From positions 76,049 through 123,690 of the forward strand of contig VERJ01000002.1 of the NCBI GenBank assembly GCA_018882795.1: a DNA stretch of 47,642 nt. The letters are read 5' to 3'. The position numbers and the translations under genes are program-made. Shown in pieces: positions 24,247-34,253 of this stretch. The DNA comes from Burkholderiaceae bacterium (GTDB lineage Bacteria; Pseudomonadota; Gammaproteobacteria; Burkholderiales; Burkholderiaceae_A). The first letter of the stretch is position 1, and every line of letters begins with the position of its first letter. The notes under the pieces are model-generated. The model worked only from the letters and a program-made list of their open reading frames with translations, was not told the origin of the DNA and made no database searches.

Positions 24247-24983
24247 GCGTGGCCTTTATGAGGTCGCTCAGGGCTGATGCGCTGCATTTCTTGGCTGATC
24301 CAGGATTCGACTTTCACCATCAGGGTAGTCGCATCTTCGTTTTCAGGCAAGAGGGGTGGTCCGAATGAGACCGTGATCATGCCCGGTTTCTTGATGAATG
24401 ATTTTCTGGGCCAAAGATCGCCGGAGTTCATGGCGATCGGGATGACTGGAACACCGGTGGCCACCGCAAGCCGTGTGCCTCCGGTCTTGTAGCGTCGATG
24501 ATGGCCCGGTAACACGCGGGTGCCTTCAGGAAAAAAAACAATCCAGCGATGATCTTCAAACAGCACTTTCTTACTTTGCGTCAGGATCTGATCCAGCGCC
24601 TGATTGCCTTTGTTACGGTTGATGGCAATCATGCGTAGCAGGCCGATGCCCCAGCCGAAAAACGGCACCCATAGCAGTTCCCTTTTGAACACAAAACAAA
24701 GCGGCTTACTGAGAAATGCGGGATAAAAAAAGGTTTCCCATGCAGACTCGTGTTTGGAGAGCAGAATGGCCGGGCCATCGGGGAGGTGTTCCTTGCCGAT
24801 CACGCGATACCGGATGCCCAGAATCACACGTGCAGCCCAGATCATCATTGCGGGCCAGCGCATGGCCAGTCGATAGCGCGGCACATACGGAAGAAAAGGG
24901 CCGACGATCAGAAACAGCGTGGCCCAGAAGGCAAGCGAGACGACCTGGAAGAACAGAAAAATAATGGCGCGGATCGCGGACAT
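24243..24983 (-). CDS. plsC: 1-acyl-sn-glycerol-3-phosphate acyltransferase
   Basis: A 246-residue membrane-bound acyltransferase that makes phosphatidic acid. Two N-terminal membrane helices (about residues 5-30 and 42-58) precede the catalytic KHESAWETFF (the HxxxxD/E motif, here with Glu), the acceptor motif IVFFPEGTRVLPG and the later VPVIPIAMNSGDLW. The glutamate in place of the more common aspartate is found in several proteobacterial PlsC homologues. It overlaps gmhB by one base, and this gmhB-plsC pairing is usual in the group. Confidence 0.92.
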   Translation of the reverse strand: MSAIRAIIFLFFQVVSLAFWATLFLIVGPFLPYVPRYRLAMRWPAMMIWAARVILGIRYRVIGKEHLPDGPAILLSKHESAWETFFYPAFLSKPLCFVFKRELLWVPFFGWGIGLLRMIAINRNKGNQALDQILTQSKKVLFEDHRWIVFFPEGTRVLPGHHRRYKTGGTRLAVATGVPVIPIAMNSGDLWPRKSFIKKPGMITVSFGPPLLPENEDATTLMVKVESWISQEMQRISPERPHKGHA

Positions 24984-25576
24984 CAGTGGCCTTGACGATC
25001 CTGTGCCTTGAGCAGATGCGTCACTACCTCGGCAAGGTCTGCAGCAATCCGCACACCAGCGGGCAATGCCTTGTCGGGTTCCTGTGCGGCGGCCTTCAGG
25101 GTCCGCTCACCCTTGCCGGTCCTCACCAACCAGAGATCACACTGCACGGCAGCGCCCGCCTGAAGATCGCGCAATGAGTCGCCTACTGTGGGCACGCCCT
25201 TCAGTTCTCGGCTATACCGCGTGGCGATATCCCGCATCAAGCCGGGTGCGGGCTTTCGGCACTGACAGTTACTGCTGTTGGTGTGTGGGCAGAAAAAGAT
25301 GCCATCGATTCTTCCGCCGGCTTCCGCCACCGCCTGAACCATTTTGTTATGTATGGCATGAAGCGTGCTGATATCAAAAAGTCCCCGCTCAATGCCAGAC
25401 TGATTGGTCGCCACCGCAACCGCCCAGCCCGCATGTGTAAGTCTTGCGATGGACTCCAGGCTGCCGGGAATCGCTTGCCACTCATCTGGGTTTTTGATGT
25501 AGTTATCGCTATCGAAGTTGATCACGCCATCCCGATCCAGAATGATCAGGGGTGCGGAGGATGAGAGCTGCAGCAT
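24983..25576 (-). CDS. gmhB: D-glycero-beta-D-manno-heptose-1,7-bisphosphate 7-phosphatase
   Basis: A 197-residue HAD phosphatase in the ADP-heptose pathway for LPS inner core. The nucleophile motif is IILDRDGVINFDS near residue 14, the second HAD motif is AVATNQSGIERGLF, and the structural zinc site of GmhB is complete in FCPHTNSSNCQCRKPAP. GDSLRDLQAGAAV gives the last acidic motif. It lies 15 bases after glyS. The related D-alpha form acts on the GDP-heptose route; sequence alone favours, but does not prove, the beta form. Confidence 0.92.
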   Translation of the reverse strand: MLQLSSSAPLIILDRDGVINFDSDNYIKNPDEWQAIPGSLESIARLTHAGWAVAVATNQSGIERGLFDISTLHAIHNKMVQAVAEAGGRIDGIFFCPHTNSSNCQCRKPAPGLMRDIATRYSRELKGVPTVGDSLRDLQAGAAVQCDLWLVRTGKGERTLKAAAQEPDKALPAGVRIAADLAEVVTHLLKAQDRQGH

Positions 25577-25591
25577 GATGGGTGCGGTTCC

Positions 25592-27685
25592 TCAGGCGGC
25601 CAGTCGGGAAAGATCGCCCACCTGATTCATGGCGCGGTGGAGCGCATCTAGCAATGCGAGCCGGTTGGCGCGAAGCGCAGGATCTTCAGCATTGACCATG
25701 ACCTGATCGAAAAATGCATCTACAGGGGTTTTGAGTGCGGACAGGCTGGCCAGTGCTTCGGCATAGTGGCCCTGCGCCACAGCGGATTGGGCCTTTGGGG
25801 CGATGGCCGATAGTGTTTCGGCCAGTGCTTTTTCCGCAACCTCTACTAGCAGGTTTTCCTGTAGAGCATGCTGAGCAGACTCCGATTTTTTCAAAATATT
25901 GCTGATGCGTTTATTGGCCGAGCACAGCGATGCCGCCTCCGCCTGTTGCATGAATTGCCTGAGTGCATCCAAGCGTTGCGGAATCTGATTGAGCTGATGG
26001 GGGCACTGGGCGAGTACGGCCTCGATGGCCTCCACACTGTGACCATGTTCCTTCATGAAGGCACGTAGACGGTCATGCACAAAGGTTTCAATTGCTGCAA
26101 GATCAGGCTGAACCGAGGGGATACCGGCAAAGCATGCGGCTGCATCGCGCAGCAGCTCATCAAGCTTCAGTGGCAGGTTGTTTTCGATCAGGATGCGAAT
26201 CATGCCCAGGGCATGTCGACGCAGGGCGAATGGGTCCTTATCACCAGTGGGGGCCAGCCCGATGCCCCAGATGCCCACCAGGGTCTCGAGTTTGTCGGCG
26301 AGCGCCAAGGCGGTGCCAGTGTGGTTAGAAGGGAGACTGTCACCCGAGAAGCGTGGGTGATAGTGGCCTTCGATTGCGAGTGCAACTTCCTCCGGCTCAC
26401 GATCATGTCGTGCGTAATAGGTGCCGATCACACCCTGCAGTTCCGGGAACTCGCCGACCATATCGGTGAGCAGATCGGCCTTGGCCAGCATTGCGGCCCG
26501 CTCGGCTTGTTCAGGTTGAGCACCCACGGCCGGCGCCCATTGCTTGGCCAGACGTGCCAGCCGCTCAATGCGTTGGCGCTGATCGCCGATCTTGTTGTGA
26601 TACACGACTGATGAGAGCCCATCAATGCGCGATGCCAGCGGTTTTTTTCGATCCTGATCGAAGAAAAATTTTGCATCTGAGAGCCGGGCCCGCAGCACAC
26701 GCTCATTGCCCGAGGTGACCACCTTCGGATCTTTCGATGTGATATTCGAGACCAACAGAAAGCGGTGAATGAGTTTTCCGCTGCGATCTGTGAGTGCGAA
26801 ATATTTCTGGTTCTGTTGCATGGTCAGAATCAGACACTCCTGAGGCACAGCCAGAAAAGCCTGATCAAACTCACCTTGCAGCACCACAGGCCATTCGACC
26901 AGGCTCGTGACCTCATCGAGTAGCCCATCGGGCATGACCGGTACATCGGGCGCTGCCTGTTGTTGCAGCGCCTGCACGATGCGTGCACGGCGCGCCTCAA
27001 ATGAGGCGATCACCCGGCCTTCGGTTTCCAGTGTCTCGGCATAGCGATCCGCATGGGCCACGCGGATCGAGCCCTGCGCATGGAAGCGATGACCTTGCGT
27101 GGTGTTACCAGATTGCAGGCCCAGGGCGTTGATGCAAAGCACCTGATCTCCATGCAGGGCCAAGAGGCCATGGGCGGGCCGCACAAATTTTACCGTCTGG
27201 CCATCGCCACGTTGGTAGCTCATCACCTTTGGGATCGGCAGCCGATCCAGCGCCTCCAGCAGTGCCGCCTGGGCGGATTCTGCAAGGGCCAATCCTTTGG
27301 CAGTGAAGTTGGTGAAAAGCTGCTCCTGTTTGCCGTCGCTTGCGCATTCCAGGTCGGCAAGCTGAAGATCCTTGCCCAGCGCAATGCCTAAAGCAGCGAG
27401 TTTTTTTATGAGTGGTGGTGTTGCCGCCCCGCTGGCATCGAGTGCCACCGACACTGGCAACAATTTCTCACGGCGTTGACGATCGGGCGCCTGCGCCAAG
27501 ACATGGCTGACGTGCACGGCGAGCCGACGGGGGCTGGCATAGCTGGTGATCACAGCGCCCGGGCCACAGAGTCCGTCTTTGGCCAGGCGATCAGCGATGG
27601 CATTGGCAAATGCCTCGCCCAGCCGCTTCAGTGCTTTAGGCGGCAGTTCCTCAGTCAGCAGTTCAATCAGAAGGGGGGAAGTCAT
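25592..27685 (-). CDS. glyS: Glycyl-tRNA synthetase beta subunit
   Basis: A 697-residue subunit of the bacterial alpha2beta2 glycyl-tRNA synthetase. LLIELLTEELPPKALKRLGEAF at the start, RSGKLIHRFLLVSNI, VLRARLSDAKFFFDQDRKKPL, the HD-like stretch RAAMLAKADLLTDMVGEFPELQGVIGTYYA, and FDQVMVNAEDPALRANRLALL at the C-terminus are the standard landmarks. It binds the tRNA, while GlyQ holds the active site. It lies eight bases after glyQ. Confidence 0.98.
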   Translation of the reverse strand: MTSPLLIELLTEELPPKALKRLGEAFANAIADRLAKDGLCGPGAVITSYASPRRLAVHVSHVLAQAPDRQRREKLLPVSVALDASGAATPPLIKKLAALGIALGKDLQLADLECASDGKQEQLFTNFTAKGLALAESAQAALLEALDRLPIPKVMSYQRGDGQTVKFVRPAHGLLALHGDQVLCINALGLQSGNTTQGHRFHAQGSIRVAHADRYAETLETEGRVIASFEARRARIVQALQQQAAPDVPVMPDGLLDEVTSLVEWPVVLQGEFDQAFLAVPQECLILTMQQNQKYFALTDRSGKLIHRFLLVSNITSKDPKVVTSGNERVLRARLSDAKFFFDQDRKKPLASRIDGLSSVVYHNKIGDQRQRIERLARLAKQWAPAVGAQPEQAERAAMLAKADLLTDMVGEFPELQGVIGTYYARHDREPEEVALAIEGHYHPRFSGDSLPSNHTGTALALADKLETLVGIWGIGLAPTGDKDPFALRRHALGMIRILIENNLPLKLDELLRDAAACFAGIPSVQPDLAAIETFVHDRLRAFMKEHGHSVEAIEAVLAQCPHQLNQIPQRLDALRQFMQQAEAASLCSANKRISNILKKSESAQHALQENLLVEVAEKALAETLSAIAPKAQSAVAQGHYAEALASLSALKTPVDAFFDQVMVNAEDPALRANRLALLDALHRAMNQVGDLSRLAA

Positions 27686-27693
27686 CTTGTGGC

Positions 27694-28593
27694 TTATTTT
27701 TTGTGCAGCATGGGAAAGCCCAGCTTCTCTCGCGACGCGACATAGGCCTGAGCAACTGTGCGTGAGAGATTACGGATGCGGCCAATGTACTGTGCACGCT
27801 CGGTCACCGAGATCGCGCCGCGGGCATCCAGCAGGTTGAAGGTGTGGGCCGCCTTCAGGATCTGTTCATAGGCGGGCAGGGCCAGGCCGGTTTCTAAGAG
27901 CCGCTTGGCATCGGATTCATGTTCACCAAATCGCGCAAACAGCACTGGCACATTGCTGTGTTCAAAGTTGTAAGTGGACTGCTCGACTTCATTCTGGTGA
28001 TAAACATCGCCATAAGTGAGCTTTCGCGTAACGCCATTTTCCTGCCATTCGGTCCAAACCAAATCGAATACATTCTCAACGCCTTGCAGATACATTGCGA
28101 GTCGCTCAATCCCATAAGTGATCTCGCCGGTGATGGGCGCACAGTCTAGCCCGCCCACTTGTTGAAAGTAGGTGAACTGCGTGACCTCCATGCCGTTGAG
28201 CCAGACCTCCCATCCCAGGCCCCATGCGCCGAGCGTGGGGTTCTCCCAGTCGTCTTCGACGAATCGGACATCGTTGATTTCCGGATCAATACCAAGCGCA
28301 CGCAGTGATCCGAGATAGAGCTCCAGAATATTTTCTGGCGAGGGTTTGAGCACCACTTGATATTGATAGTAGTGCTGCAGTCGATTGGGATTTTCGCCAT
28401 AGCGGCCATCTTTTGGCCGACGGGAGGGCTGCACATAGGCAGCACGCCACGGTTCTGGCCCCAAGGCCCGCAGAAAAGTCGCAGTATGGGAAGTGCCCGC
28501 ACCGACCTCAAGATCGATGGGCTGCAGCAGCGCGCATCCCTGCGCATCCCAGTAGTTCTGCAGGGTCAAAATAATATGTTGAAAGCTTGGCAT
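27694..28593 (-). CDS. glyQ: Glycyl-tRNA synthetase alpha subunit
   Basis: A 299-residue catalytic subunit of tetrameric glycyl-tRNA synthetase. The class II active-site pieces are visible: [22 protein letters not shown] near residue 14, [41 protein letters not shown] and [16 protein letters not shown]. The ATG at 28593 is the standard start; the frame is open upstream for 19 codons into a palindromic element but is not conserved there. Confidence 0.98.
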   Translation of the reverse strand: MPSFQHIILTLQNYWDAQGCALLQPIDLEVGAGTSHTATFLRALGPEPWRAAYVQPSRRPKDGRYGENPNRLQHYYQYQVVLKPSPENILELYLGSLRALGIDPEINDVRFVEDDWENPTLGAWGLGWEVWLNGMEVTQFTYFQQVGGLDCAPITGEITYGIERLAMYLQGVENVFDLVWTEWQENGVTRKLTYGDVYHQNEVEQSTYNFEHSNVPVLFARFGEHESDAKRLLETGLALPAYEQILKAAHTFNLLDARGAISVTERAQYIGRIRNLSRTVAQAYVASREKLGFPMLHKK

Positions 28594-28616
28594 GAGCTTG
28601 ATTCTAGCCGAGGCGG

Positions 28617-28700
28617 TGGATTGCCACGTCGGCCTTCGGCCTCCTCGCAATGACGACCATAATCGTCATCGCGAGGGGCCAGAGGCCCCGAGGCGATCCA
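28617..28700. repeat. 84-bp palindromic element (REP/MITE-like) between lnt and glyQ
   Basis: A left arm (28617-28656, beginning TGGATTGCC and ending GCAATGACGA) and a right arm (28663-28700, beginning TCGTCATCGCGAGG and ending GGCGATCCA) are imperfect inverted copies around a six-base centre. Each arm has its own small hairpin (GGCC-TTC-GGCC and GGGGCC-AGA-GGCCCC). No coding sequence or transposase is associated. It would form a strong stem in the message ahead of glyQ. Confidence 0.8.
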
Positions 28701-28711
28701 TCGAAGTACAA

Positions 28712-30085
28712 CTAGACCCGTCGCAGTCTAAATCGTCCTATCAATTGAATCATCACCAGGACGATCGATACCAACAGAATCGGCAGGTTGCCCCATCGGG
28801 CATAGGGAGTAATGCCCTGCATGCCCTGTACCTGAGTGAACAGCAGGCCGGGGCTGCCAAAAGCAATCTGATCGGTAATCCTGCCGTAGTGATCAATGGC
28901 GGCGGTTGCGCCGGTGTTGGTGGCGCGGATCATCGGCCGCCCTGTTTCTATCGCACGCATGCGTGCAATCGAGAGATGCTGCGATAGGGCAATGGTGTTG
29001 CCAAACCATGCGAGATTGCTGATGTTGAGCAGAATGGTTGGATGCTGATCTTCTTTCAGACCGGGAGAGAGCGGGCGGATAATCTCCTCTCCAAAAAGAT
29101 CCTCAAAACAAATGTTGACGCCAATACGCTGATCGCGCACGGTGATTGGCATCTGAACGGGCAAGCCGCGCTGAAAATCGCCTAGGGGCATGTTCATCAT
29201 GTCGACAAACCAGCGAAATCCGAGTGGAATGAATTCGCCAAAGGGCACCAGGTGATGCTTGTCATAGCGGCCCGAGAATTCGCCCGGGGGCGTGGACTCA
29301 TGGATTGCAATCAAGCTGTTGCGGTAGCCATCGGCATCGCGTAGGGGAAGGCCGAGCATCACGCTTGATCCCCCGGCCAGGGTGAGTCGGTGAAAGGCCT
29401 CCCGGGTCTGGATCGGTGTCAGATCCCACGGTCGCACGAGCGCTGTTTCTGGAAATACGATGAGTTGCGCGCCGCCTGGCCCCGATGCGGGCCGCGCGAT
29501 TTCCAGGTGGGTCAGCAGGGCCTGGGCCTCACGTGCCGGATCGAATTTCATTGATTGCGCAATAGCACCCTGCACCAGTGCAACCTTTAGTGGTGCGCCT
29601 ACTGGCTGCGTGAATGCATGCTGTTGTAGTAGGAAGCCCGATGTAAGCGTGATCACTATTCCTATGAATGCTGTCCATCGGCGATGACGAATAGATTGCG
29701 CGGCCCACATCAAGGTCAGGGCCATGAGAAAGCCGACGCCATAGACACCGACCAGCGGCGCAAATCCCACGAGTGGGGTATCAATCGCCAGATAGCCCAG
29801 CGAGAGCCAAGGAAAACCGGTGAACAGTGTGCCGCGCAACCACTCCATGAGCGTGACCACACCCGCAACCACCAAGGGGGTGGCGCTTTGATGAAGGCGT
29901 AGCTTTATCCAGCGGCAGATGGCCAGTGCGCCGATGGCATAGAGCGCCACATAGCTTGCCAGCAAGAGCGTGGCGATGGCTGAGAGCCATGCCGGCATAC
30001 CGCCGTAGTCGTGCAGGCTGATATAGATCCAGTGCAGGCCCCCCGTGTAGGCGAGCACCGCCGCCAAGGCGGCCAGTCGCATCAT
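28712..30085 (-). CDS. lnt: Apolipoprotein N-acyltransferase, shortened N-terminus
   Basis: A 457-residue inner-membrane enzyme that adds the third acyl chain to lipoproteins such as Pal. The nitrilase domain keeps the full triad: Glu in IVFPETALVRPW, Lys in GRYDKHHLVPFGEF and Cys in GVNICFEDLFGEEI. Membrane helices occupy about the first 165 residues, and one more ends the protein (LPILLVSIVLVMIQLIG). Relatives have about 500-540 residues; the usual first 45-50, with two membrane helices, are missing, and the protein starts at what is normally the third helix. The start overlaps the corC stop by four bases and no upstream continuation is in frame. Confidence 0.92.
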   Translation of the reverse strand: MMRLAALAAVLAYTGGLHWIYISLHDYGGMPAWLSAIATLLLASYVALYAIGALAICRWIKLRLHQSATPLVVAGVVTLMEWLRGTLFTGFPWLSLGYLAIDTPLVGFAPLVGVYGVGFLMALTLMWAAQSIRHRRWTAFIGIVITLTSGFLLQQHAFTQPVGAPLKVALVQGAIAQSMKFDPAREAQALLTHLEIARPASGPGGAQLIVFPETALVRPWDLTPIQTREAFHRLTLAGGSSVMLGLPLRDADGYRNSLIAIHESTPPGEFSGRYDKHHLVPFGEFIPLGFRWFVDMMNMPLGDFQRGLPVQMPITVRDQRIGVNICFEDLFGEEIIRPLSPGLKEDQHPTILLNISNLAWFGNTIALSQHLSIARMRAIETGRPMIRATNTGATAAIDHYGRITDQIAFGSPGLLFTQVQGMQGITPYARWGNLPILLVSIVLVMIQLIGRFRLRRV

Positions 30086-30945
30086 TTGGTCTGTGGCCCG
30101 GCAGGAATTTGTTGAACAATCAGGACATGGACCTGACGCGCATCGGCACGCTGCACTTCAAAGCGGAATCCCTCGATGTCGATTTGTTCTCCCCGATGGG
30201 GCATCCGGCCAAAGTGATCGGTCACAAACCCTCCGATGGTGTCGACCTGATCATCGGCAAGAGTGCAGGAAAAAGCCTTATTGAATTGTTCCAGTGGTGT
30301 CAGGGCCCGCACACGGAATCGGCCGGGCTGGCGGGGCATGGCCACGATGTTGTCGTCGTCTTCTTCGATGTCGTGTTCATCCTCGATATCGCCCACAATC
30401 TGCTCAAGCACATCCTCGATAGTGATCATGCCAGCGACACCACCGTATTCATCCACAACAATGGCGATGTGATTCCGATTGACACGAAAATCACGCAGCA
30501 TCACGTTGAGTCGTTTTGACTCGGGAACGAACACGGCTGGCCGCAGCATGCCGCGCAGATCGTCTTCATGCTGGGCCAGGCACTTGAGCAGGTCCTTGGC
30601 CAGCAGGATTCCGATAATGTTGTCACGTTTGCCCTCCATCACGGGGAAACGTGAGTGGGCCGTGGCGACGACAGTGTCGAGTATTTTCTCCAGCGGGTCT
30701 TCGATGTCGATGACATCCATCTGGGAGCGGGGAATCATCAGATCGCGGACCTGGAGATCAGCCACCTGCATCACCCCCTCCATCATGGAGACGGCGTCGG
30801 CATCGATCACGGCGTGCTCTTGAGCCTCGCGGAGCTGCTCGATCAGGTCTTCTTTGTCATCGGCCCGACGAAACAGCCGCGCCATGAAACGCTCTAGATG
30901 TGATTTGAAGCCTGTATTCCCGTTGTCGGGCTGTCGATCACTCAT
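30082..30945 (-). CDS. corC: CorC/YbeX-type CBS-domain protein
   Basis: A 287-residue soluble protein with two CBS domains (about residues 60-190: VRDLMIPRSQMDVIDI, RFPVMEGKRDNIIGILLAKDLL and NHIAIVVDEYGGVAGMITIEDVLEQIVGDI) followed by a CorC_HlyC FAD-like C-domain (about 205-285). The family has been tied to magnesium/cobalt efflux and to ribosome-related heat tolerance; the exact role is debated. The ATG at 30945 is used, although a TTG nine bases earlier is in frame. It overlaps lnt by four bases. Confidence 0.93.
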   Translation of the reverse strand: MSDRQPDNGNTGFKSHLERFMARLFRRADDKEDLIEQLREAQEHAVIDADAVSMMEGVMQVADLQVRDLMIPRSQMDVIDIEDPLEKILDTVVATAHSRFPVMEGKRDNIIGILLAKDLLKCLAQHEDDLRGMLRPAVFVPESKRLNVMLRDFRVNRNHIAIVVDEYGGVAGMITIEDVLEQIVGDIEDEHDIEEDDDNIVAMPRQPGRFRVRALTPLEQFNKAFSCTLADDQVDTIGGFVTDHFGRMPHRGEQIDIEGFRFEVQRADARQVHVLIVQQIPAGPQTK

Positions 30946-31008
30946 GCAATGCAATGAGAGTTAAGGGGATGATATGTTGCCATAAGCCCGCCTGGGGACG
31001 GGTAAAAA

Positions 31009-31470
31009 TCAGCCCGTAGGCTGGGAATAGGGATTATTGATGCGAAAGCGCCGCAGTATCGCGGCCTCCAGCGCTTCCATCTGATCTGCCTCGATGTCAT
31101 CAAGATGATCCATACCGCAAGCGTGCAGCGTGCCATGCACCACCAAGTGTGCAAGATGGTGATCCAGAGGTCTGCGCTGCGTCTTGGCCTCGGCCTTGGC
31201 CACGGGTAGGCAGATCACCAGATCGGCCTGAACATCGGGGGTGCCTGCATAGGGAAAGGTCAATATATTAGTGGCGTAGTCCTTGCTGCGGAATTCGCGA
31301 TTTAACCGTTGGCCCTCGGCCCGACCCACGGCCACAACCGAGATGTTGGCGTTGGTGCAATCGGCGGGCAGGCTTGCGCTTACCAGTCGCCTGAGTCGCG
31401 GTCGTGAGAGCGGCCAATCCGGTGCCCTTACTCCCTGGCCAAACAATAAGGTGAGGGTCAGTGCTGGCAC
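31009..31470 (-). CDS. ybeY: Endoribonuclease YbeY
   Basis: A 153-residue single-strand RNase for 16S rRNA maturation and quality control. The zinc site is HLVVHGTLHACGMDH (about residues 108-122, three His), and REFRSKDYATNILTFPY is the second signature. It begins with GTG directly after the miaB stop. phoH (ybeZ), the normal partner gene between miaB and ybeY, is absent. A 63-base gap without a clear terminator separates it from corC. Confidence 0.95.
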   Translation of the reverse strand: MPALTLTLLFGQGVRAPDWPLSRPRLRRLVSASLPADCTNANISVVAVGRAEGQRLNREFRSKDYATNILTFPYAGTPDVQADLVICLPVAKAEAKTQRRPLDHHLAHLVVHGTLHACGMDHLDDIEADQMEALEAAILRRFRINNPYSQPTG

Positions 31471-32856
31471 TTAGATGAGTTCTCCGCGCAGCGAATGGGG
31501 GTAGGCCTGGACAATTTTGACTTCTAGCATTTCGCCAATCAGTCGCGGATGGGAAGCGGCCTGGGCAGCGAAATTCACCACACGATTGTTTTCCGTGCGG
31601 CCCTGAAGGTCCTGCGGGTCTTTTCGCGAGGGACCTTCGACCAGGATGGTCTGTATGCTTCCCACCATCGCTTTGCTGATGCTGGTGGCATTGGCCTCGA
31701 TGGTGGCCTGTAGCTCCTGCAGCCGCTTTAACTTCAGATCCTTTGGCGTGTCGTCAGCAAGATCGGCAGCCGGTGTGCCGGGTCGGGCGCTATAGATAAA
31801 ACTAAACGAGGTATCAAAACCTATCTCTTCCACGAGTCGCATCGTGGCCCGGAAATCGGTCTCGGCCTCACCGGGAAAGCCGATGATGATGTCGGTCGAA
31901 AGCGATATGTTTGGCCGTACTTTGCGCAGCCGCCGGATGATGGATTTGTATTCGATGGCGGTGTAGCCGCGCTTCATGGCCGCAAGAATCCGATCTGAGC
32001 CTGATTGCACCGGCAGATGAACATGATCCACCAGTTTGGGCAAACGGCCATAGGCATCAATGAGCCGCTGACTGAACTCCTTTGGGTGTGAGGTGGTGTA
32101 GCGGATGCGCTCGATGCCGTCGATTTCGCTGACCAATTCCAGCAAGGTGGTGAAGTCGACTTTCTCCGATTCGGGTTCGGTCTTATCCAGCGCGCCGAGA
32201 TAAGCATTGACGTTCTGGCCAAGCAGGGTGACTTCACGCACGCCCTCGGCGGCGAGTTCCGAGATCTCCGCAATGACATCTTCCAGTGGCCGTGAGATCT
32301 CGGTGCCCCGCGTATAAGGCACGACACAGAAACTGCAGTACTTGCTGCAGCCCTCCATGATGGAGACAAATGCCGTAGGGCCTTCGACCCGCGCAGGTGG
32401 TAGGTGATCAAATTTTTCGATTTCTGGAAACCGGATATCGACCTGGGGCTTGTTGGTGCTTCGGCGGGCCTCGATCAGCGCGGGCAGCCGGTGGAGTGTC
32501 TGGGGTCCAAACACGACATCGACATAAGGGGCCCGCTGCACGATTGCCGCACCTTCCTGTGAGGCGACGCAGCCACCGACACCAATAATCAGGTCGGGTT
32601 TGAGTGCCTTTAATTCGCGGGCCCGTCCCAAATCCGAGAAGACTTTGGCTTGGGCTTTTTCGCGGACCGAGCAGGTATTGAACAGAATGACATCTGCCTC
32701 TTCGGCCGATGCGGCGGCCGTCATGCCATGGCTGGCATTCAGGATATCCACCATTTTGTCGGAGTCGTATTCGTTCATCTGGCAGCCAAAGGTGCGCACG
32801 AATACTTTTTTGGGGGCTGGCGTGCCAGCGCGGTCGGTCAGGGTTTTTTCTGTCAT
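31471..32856 (-). CDS. miaB: tRNA-2-methylthio-N6-dimethylallyladenosine synthase MiaB
   Basis: A 461-residue radical-SAM methylthiotransferase acting on A37 of tRNAs. Three domains: UPF0004 (about residues 20-140, with cysteines in [25 protein letters not shown] and GGCVASQ for the auxiliary cluster), radical SAM ([17 protein letters not shown], the CxxxCxxC motif near residue 165) and a C-terminal TRAM domain (about 385-455). The ATG at 32856 gives the proper start; the longer frame to 33003 is not conserved sequence. It is divergent from the UMF1 transporter. Confidence 0.97.
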   Translation of the reverse strand: MTEKTLTDRAGTPAPKKVFVRTFGCQMNEYDSDKMVDILNASHGMTAAASAEEADVILFNTCSVREKAQAKVFSDLGRARELKALKPDLIIGVGGCVASQEGAAIVQRAPYVDVVFGPQTLHRLPALIEARRSTNKPQVDIRFPEIEKFDHLPPARVEGPTAFVSIMEGCSKYCSFCVVPYTRGTEISRPLEDVIAEISELAAEGVREVTLLGQNVNAYLGALDKTEPESEKVDFTTLLELVSEIDGIERIRYTTSHPKEFSQRLIDAYGRLPKLVDHVHLPVQSGSDRILAAMKRGYTAIEYKSIIRRLRKVRPNISLSTDIIIGFPGEAETDFRATMRLVEEIGFDTSFSFIYSARPGTPAADLADDTPKDLKLKRLQELQATIEANATSISKAMVGSIQTILVEGPSRKDPQDLQGRTENNRVVNFAAQAASHPRLIGEMLEVKIVQAYPHSLRGELI

Positions 32857-32923
32857 GGCATACCGTCGTGCCAGGGGTTGAACTGGAGGACGGGAGCCGC
32901 ATTTTGCCTCATCATGCCGGGCT

Positions 32924-34234
32924 ATGCATGGCGGCAGACAGTTATTGCGCAGTGGCGCATCCAAAAAAGAGGCCTTTGCTTGGGCCAGCCTGGACTTTGC
33001 CAATTCCGGCTACACCACCGTGGTGCTGACGGCGGTCTTTAATGCTTATTTTGTCTCCACAGTCATGGGCGGCGTTGCCCTGGCCACGCTGGCCTGGACA
33101 CTCGTGCTGTCGGTGAGTTATCTGTTGGTCATGATCACGGCGCCCGTATTGGGCGCCTATGCGGATCTTCGCGCAAGAAAAAAACTTCTGTTGATTATGG
33201 CGACCCTGGGCTGCGGGCTGGCCACCGCCCTGCTGGCCTCGGTGGGTCCGGGCATGTGGGCCTGGGCGGCGTTGCTTCTGGTGGTGTCAAATTTCTGCTA
33301 TGCCACGCATCAGGATCTCAGCGCAGCGTTTTTACCGGAGATTGCAACACCACAGGCATATGGCCGTGTTTCGGGCTATGGCTGGGCCTGGGGCTATTTG
33401 GGTGGGTTGGTGGCCCTTGCCGGTTCCCTGGCTTGGGTGGGTATTGCGCAATCCCATGCCATGTCCGCCCAGGAAGTTGTCGGTGGAACAATGCTGATCA
33501 CCGCAGCGTTGTTTGTGACGGTGGCCCTGCCCGCGCTGGCTGTGCTGCGTGAACGGGCGGTGCCTGCGCAGCATACGCAAGACTGGCAGTTAAAACATTG
33601 GCTGGCCGCGAGCTGGGGCCGTCTGCATCAGACCTGGCAACTCTCTGGCAGTCAGCCCGATCTGCGGCGCTTTCTCTGGTGTGTGGCGGTCTATCACGCC
33701 GGCGTTCAGACCGTGATTGCGCTGGCGGCGGTATATGCCCAGCAGGTGATGGGATTTTCAATGGCCCAGACGCTCGTGCTGATTCTTCTCGTAAATATCA
33801 CCGCAGCCATTGGCGCATGGGGCTTTGGACTGTTGCAGGATCAGCTTGGCCACGCACGCGGTTTGATGCTGGCCCTGTTGTTTTGGATTGGCATGATTAT
33901 CCTGGCTTGGATGGCCGATACCGAGCCGCTTTTTTGGGCGGCCGCGAATTGTGCTGGGCTCGCCATGGGGGCATCGCAAAGCGGTGCCCGTGCGGCGGTG
34001 GCGCATCTTGCACGGCCCGGCCATCAGGCGGAGACGTTCGGTTTGTGGGGTGTGGCCGTGAATTTCTCGGCGATTCTTGGGCCAGTGAGTTATGGCGTGG
34101 TGACCTGGATCACCGGCAATGCCCATCGCACCGCCATGCTGGCCACAGGATTATTTTTTATTGTGGGGCTGGTACTGTTGATGCGTGTCGATTTTGATCG
34201 GGGCCATCGGGCAGCACAGTCGCCTGCATCGTGA
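32924..34234 (+). CDS. MFS transporter, UMF1/Atg22-like family
   Basis: A 436-residue inner-membrane protein with about twelve predicted helices. The start motif [19 protein letters not shown] and the loop [21 protein letters not shown] are typical of the UMF1 (unknown major facilitator, Atg22-like) family; [26 protein letters not shown] is another family hallmark. Yeast Atg22 releases amino acids from vacuoles, but bacterial substrates are unknown. It is divergent from miaB, 67 bases apart, and stands alone on its strand. Confidence 0.88.
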   Translation: MHGGRQLLRSGASKKEAFAWASLDFANSGYTTVVLTAVFNAYFVSTVMGGVALATLAWTLVLSVSYLLVMITAPVLGAYADLRARKKLLLIMATLGCGLATALLASVGPGMWAWAALLLVVSNFCYATHQDLSAAFLPEIATPQAYGRVSGYGWAWGYLGGLVALAGSLAWVGIAQSHAMSAQEVVGGTMLITAALFVTVALPALAVLRERAVPAQHTQDWQLKHWLAASWGRLHQTWQLSGSQPDLRRFLWCVAVYHAGVQTVIALAAVYAQQVMGFSMAQTLVLILLVNITAAIGAWGFGLLQDQLGHARGLMLALLFWIGMIILAWMADTEPLFWAAANCAGLAMGASQSGARAAVAHLARPGHQAETFGLWGVAVNFSAILGPVSYGVVTWITGNAHRTAMLATGLFFIVGLVLLMRVDFDRGHRAAQSPAS

Positions 34235-34253
34235 TGATCGCGACAGTAACGGA

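Noticed and set aside
29781-30119. Second frame at the start of lnt, considered as a frameshifted N-terminus
   Set aside because: Its translation (GHRPNDATGRLGG) is not hydrophobic and does not resemble the missing Lnt helices, so it does not explain the short N-terminus.
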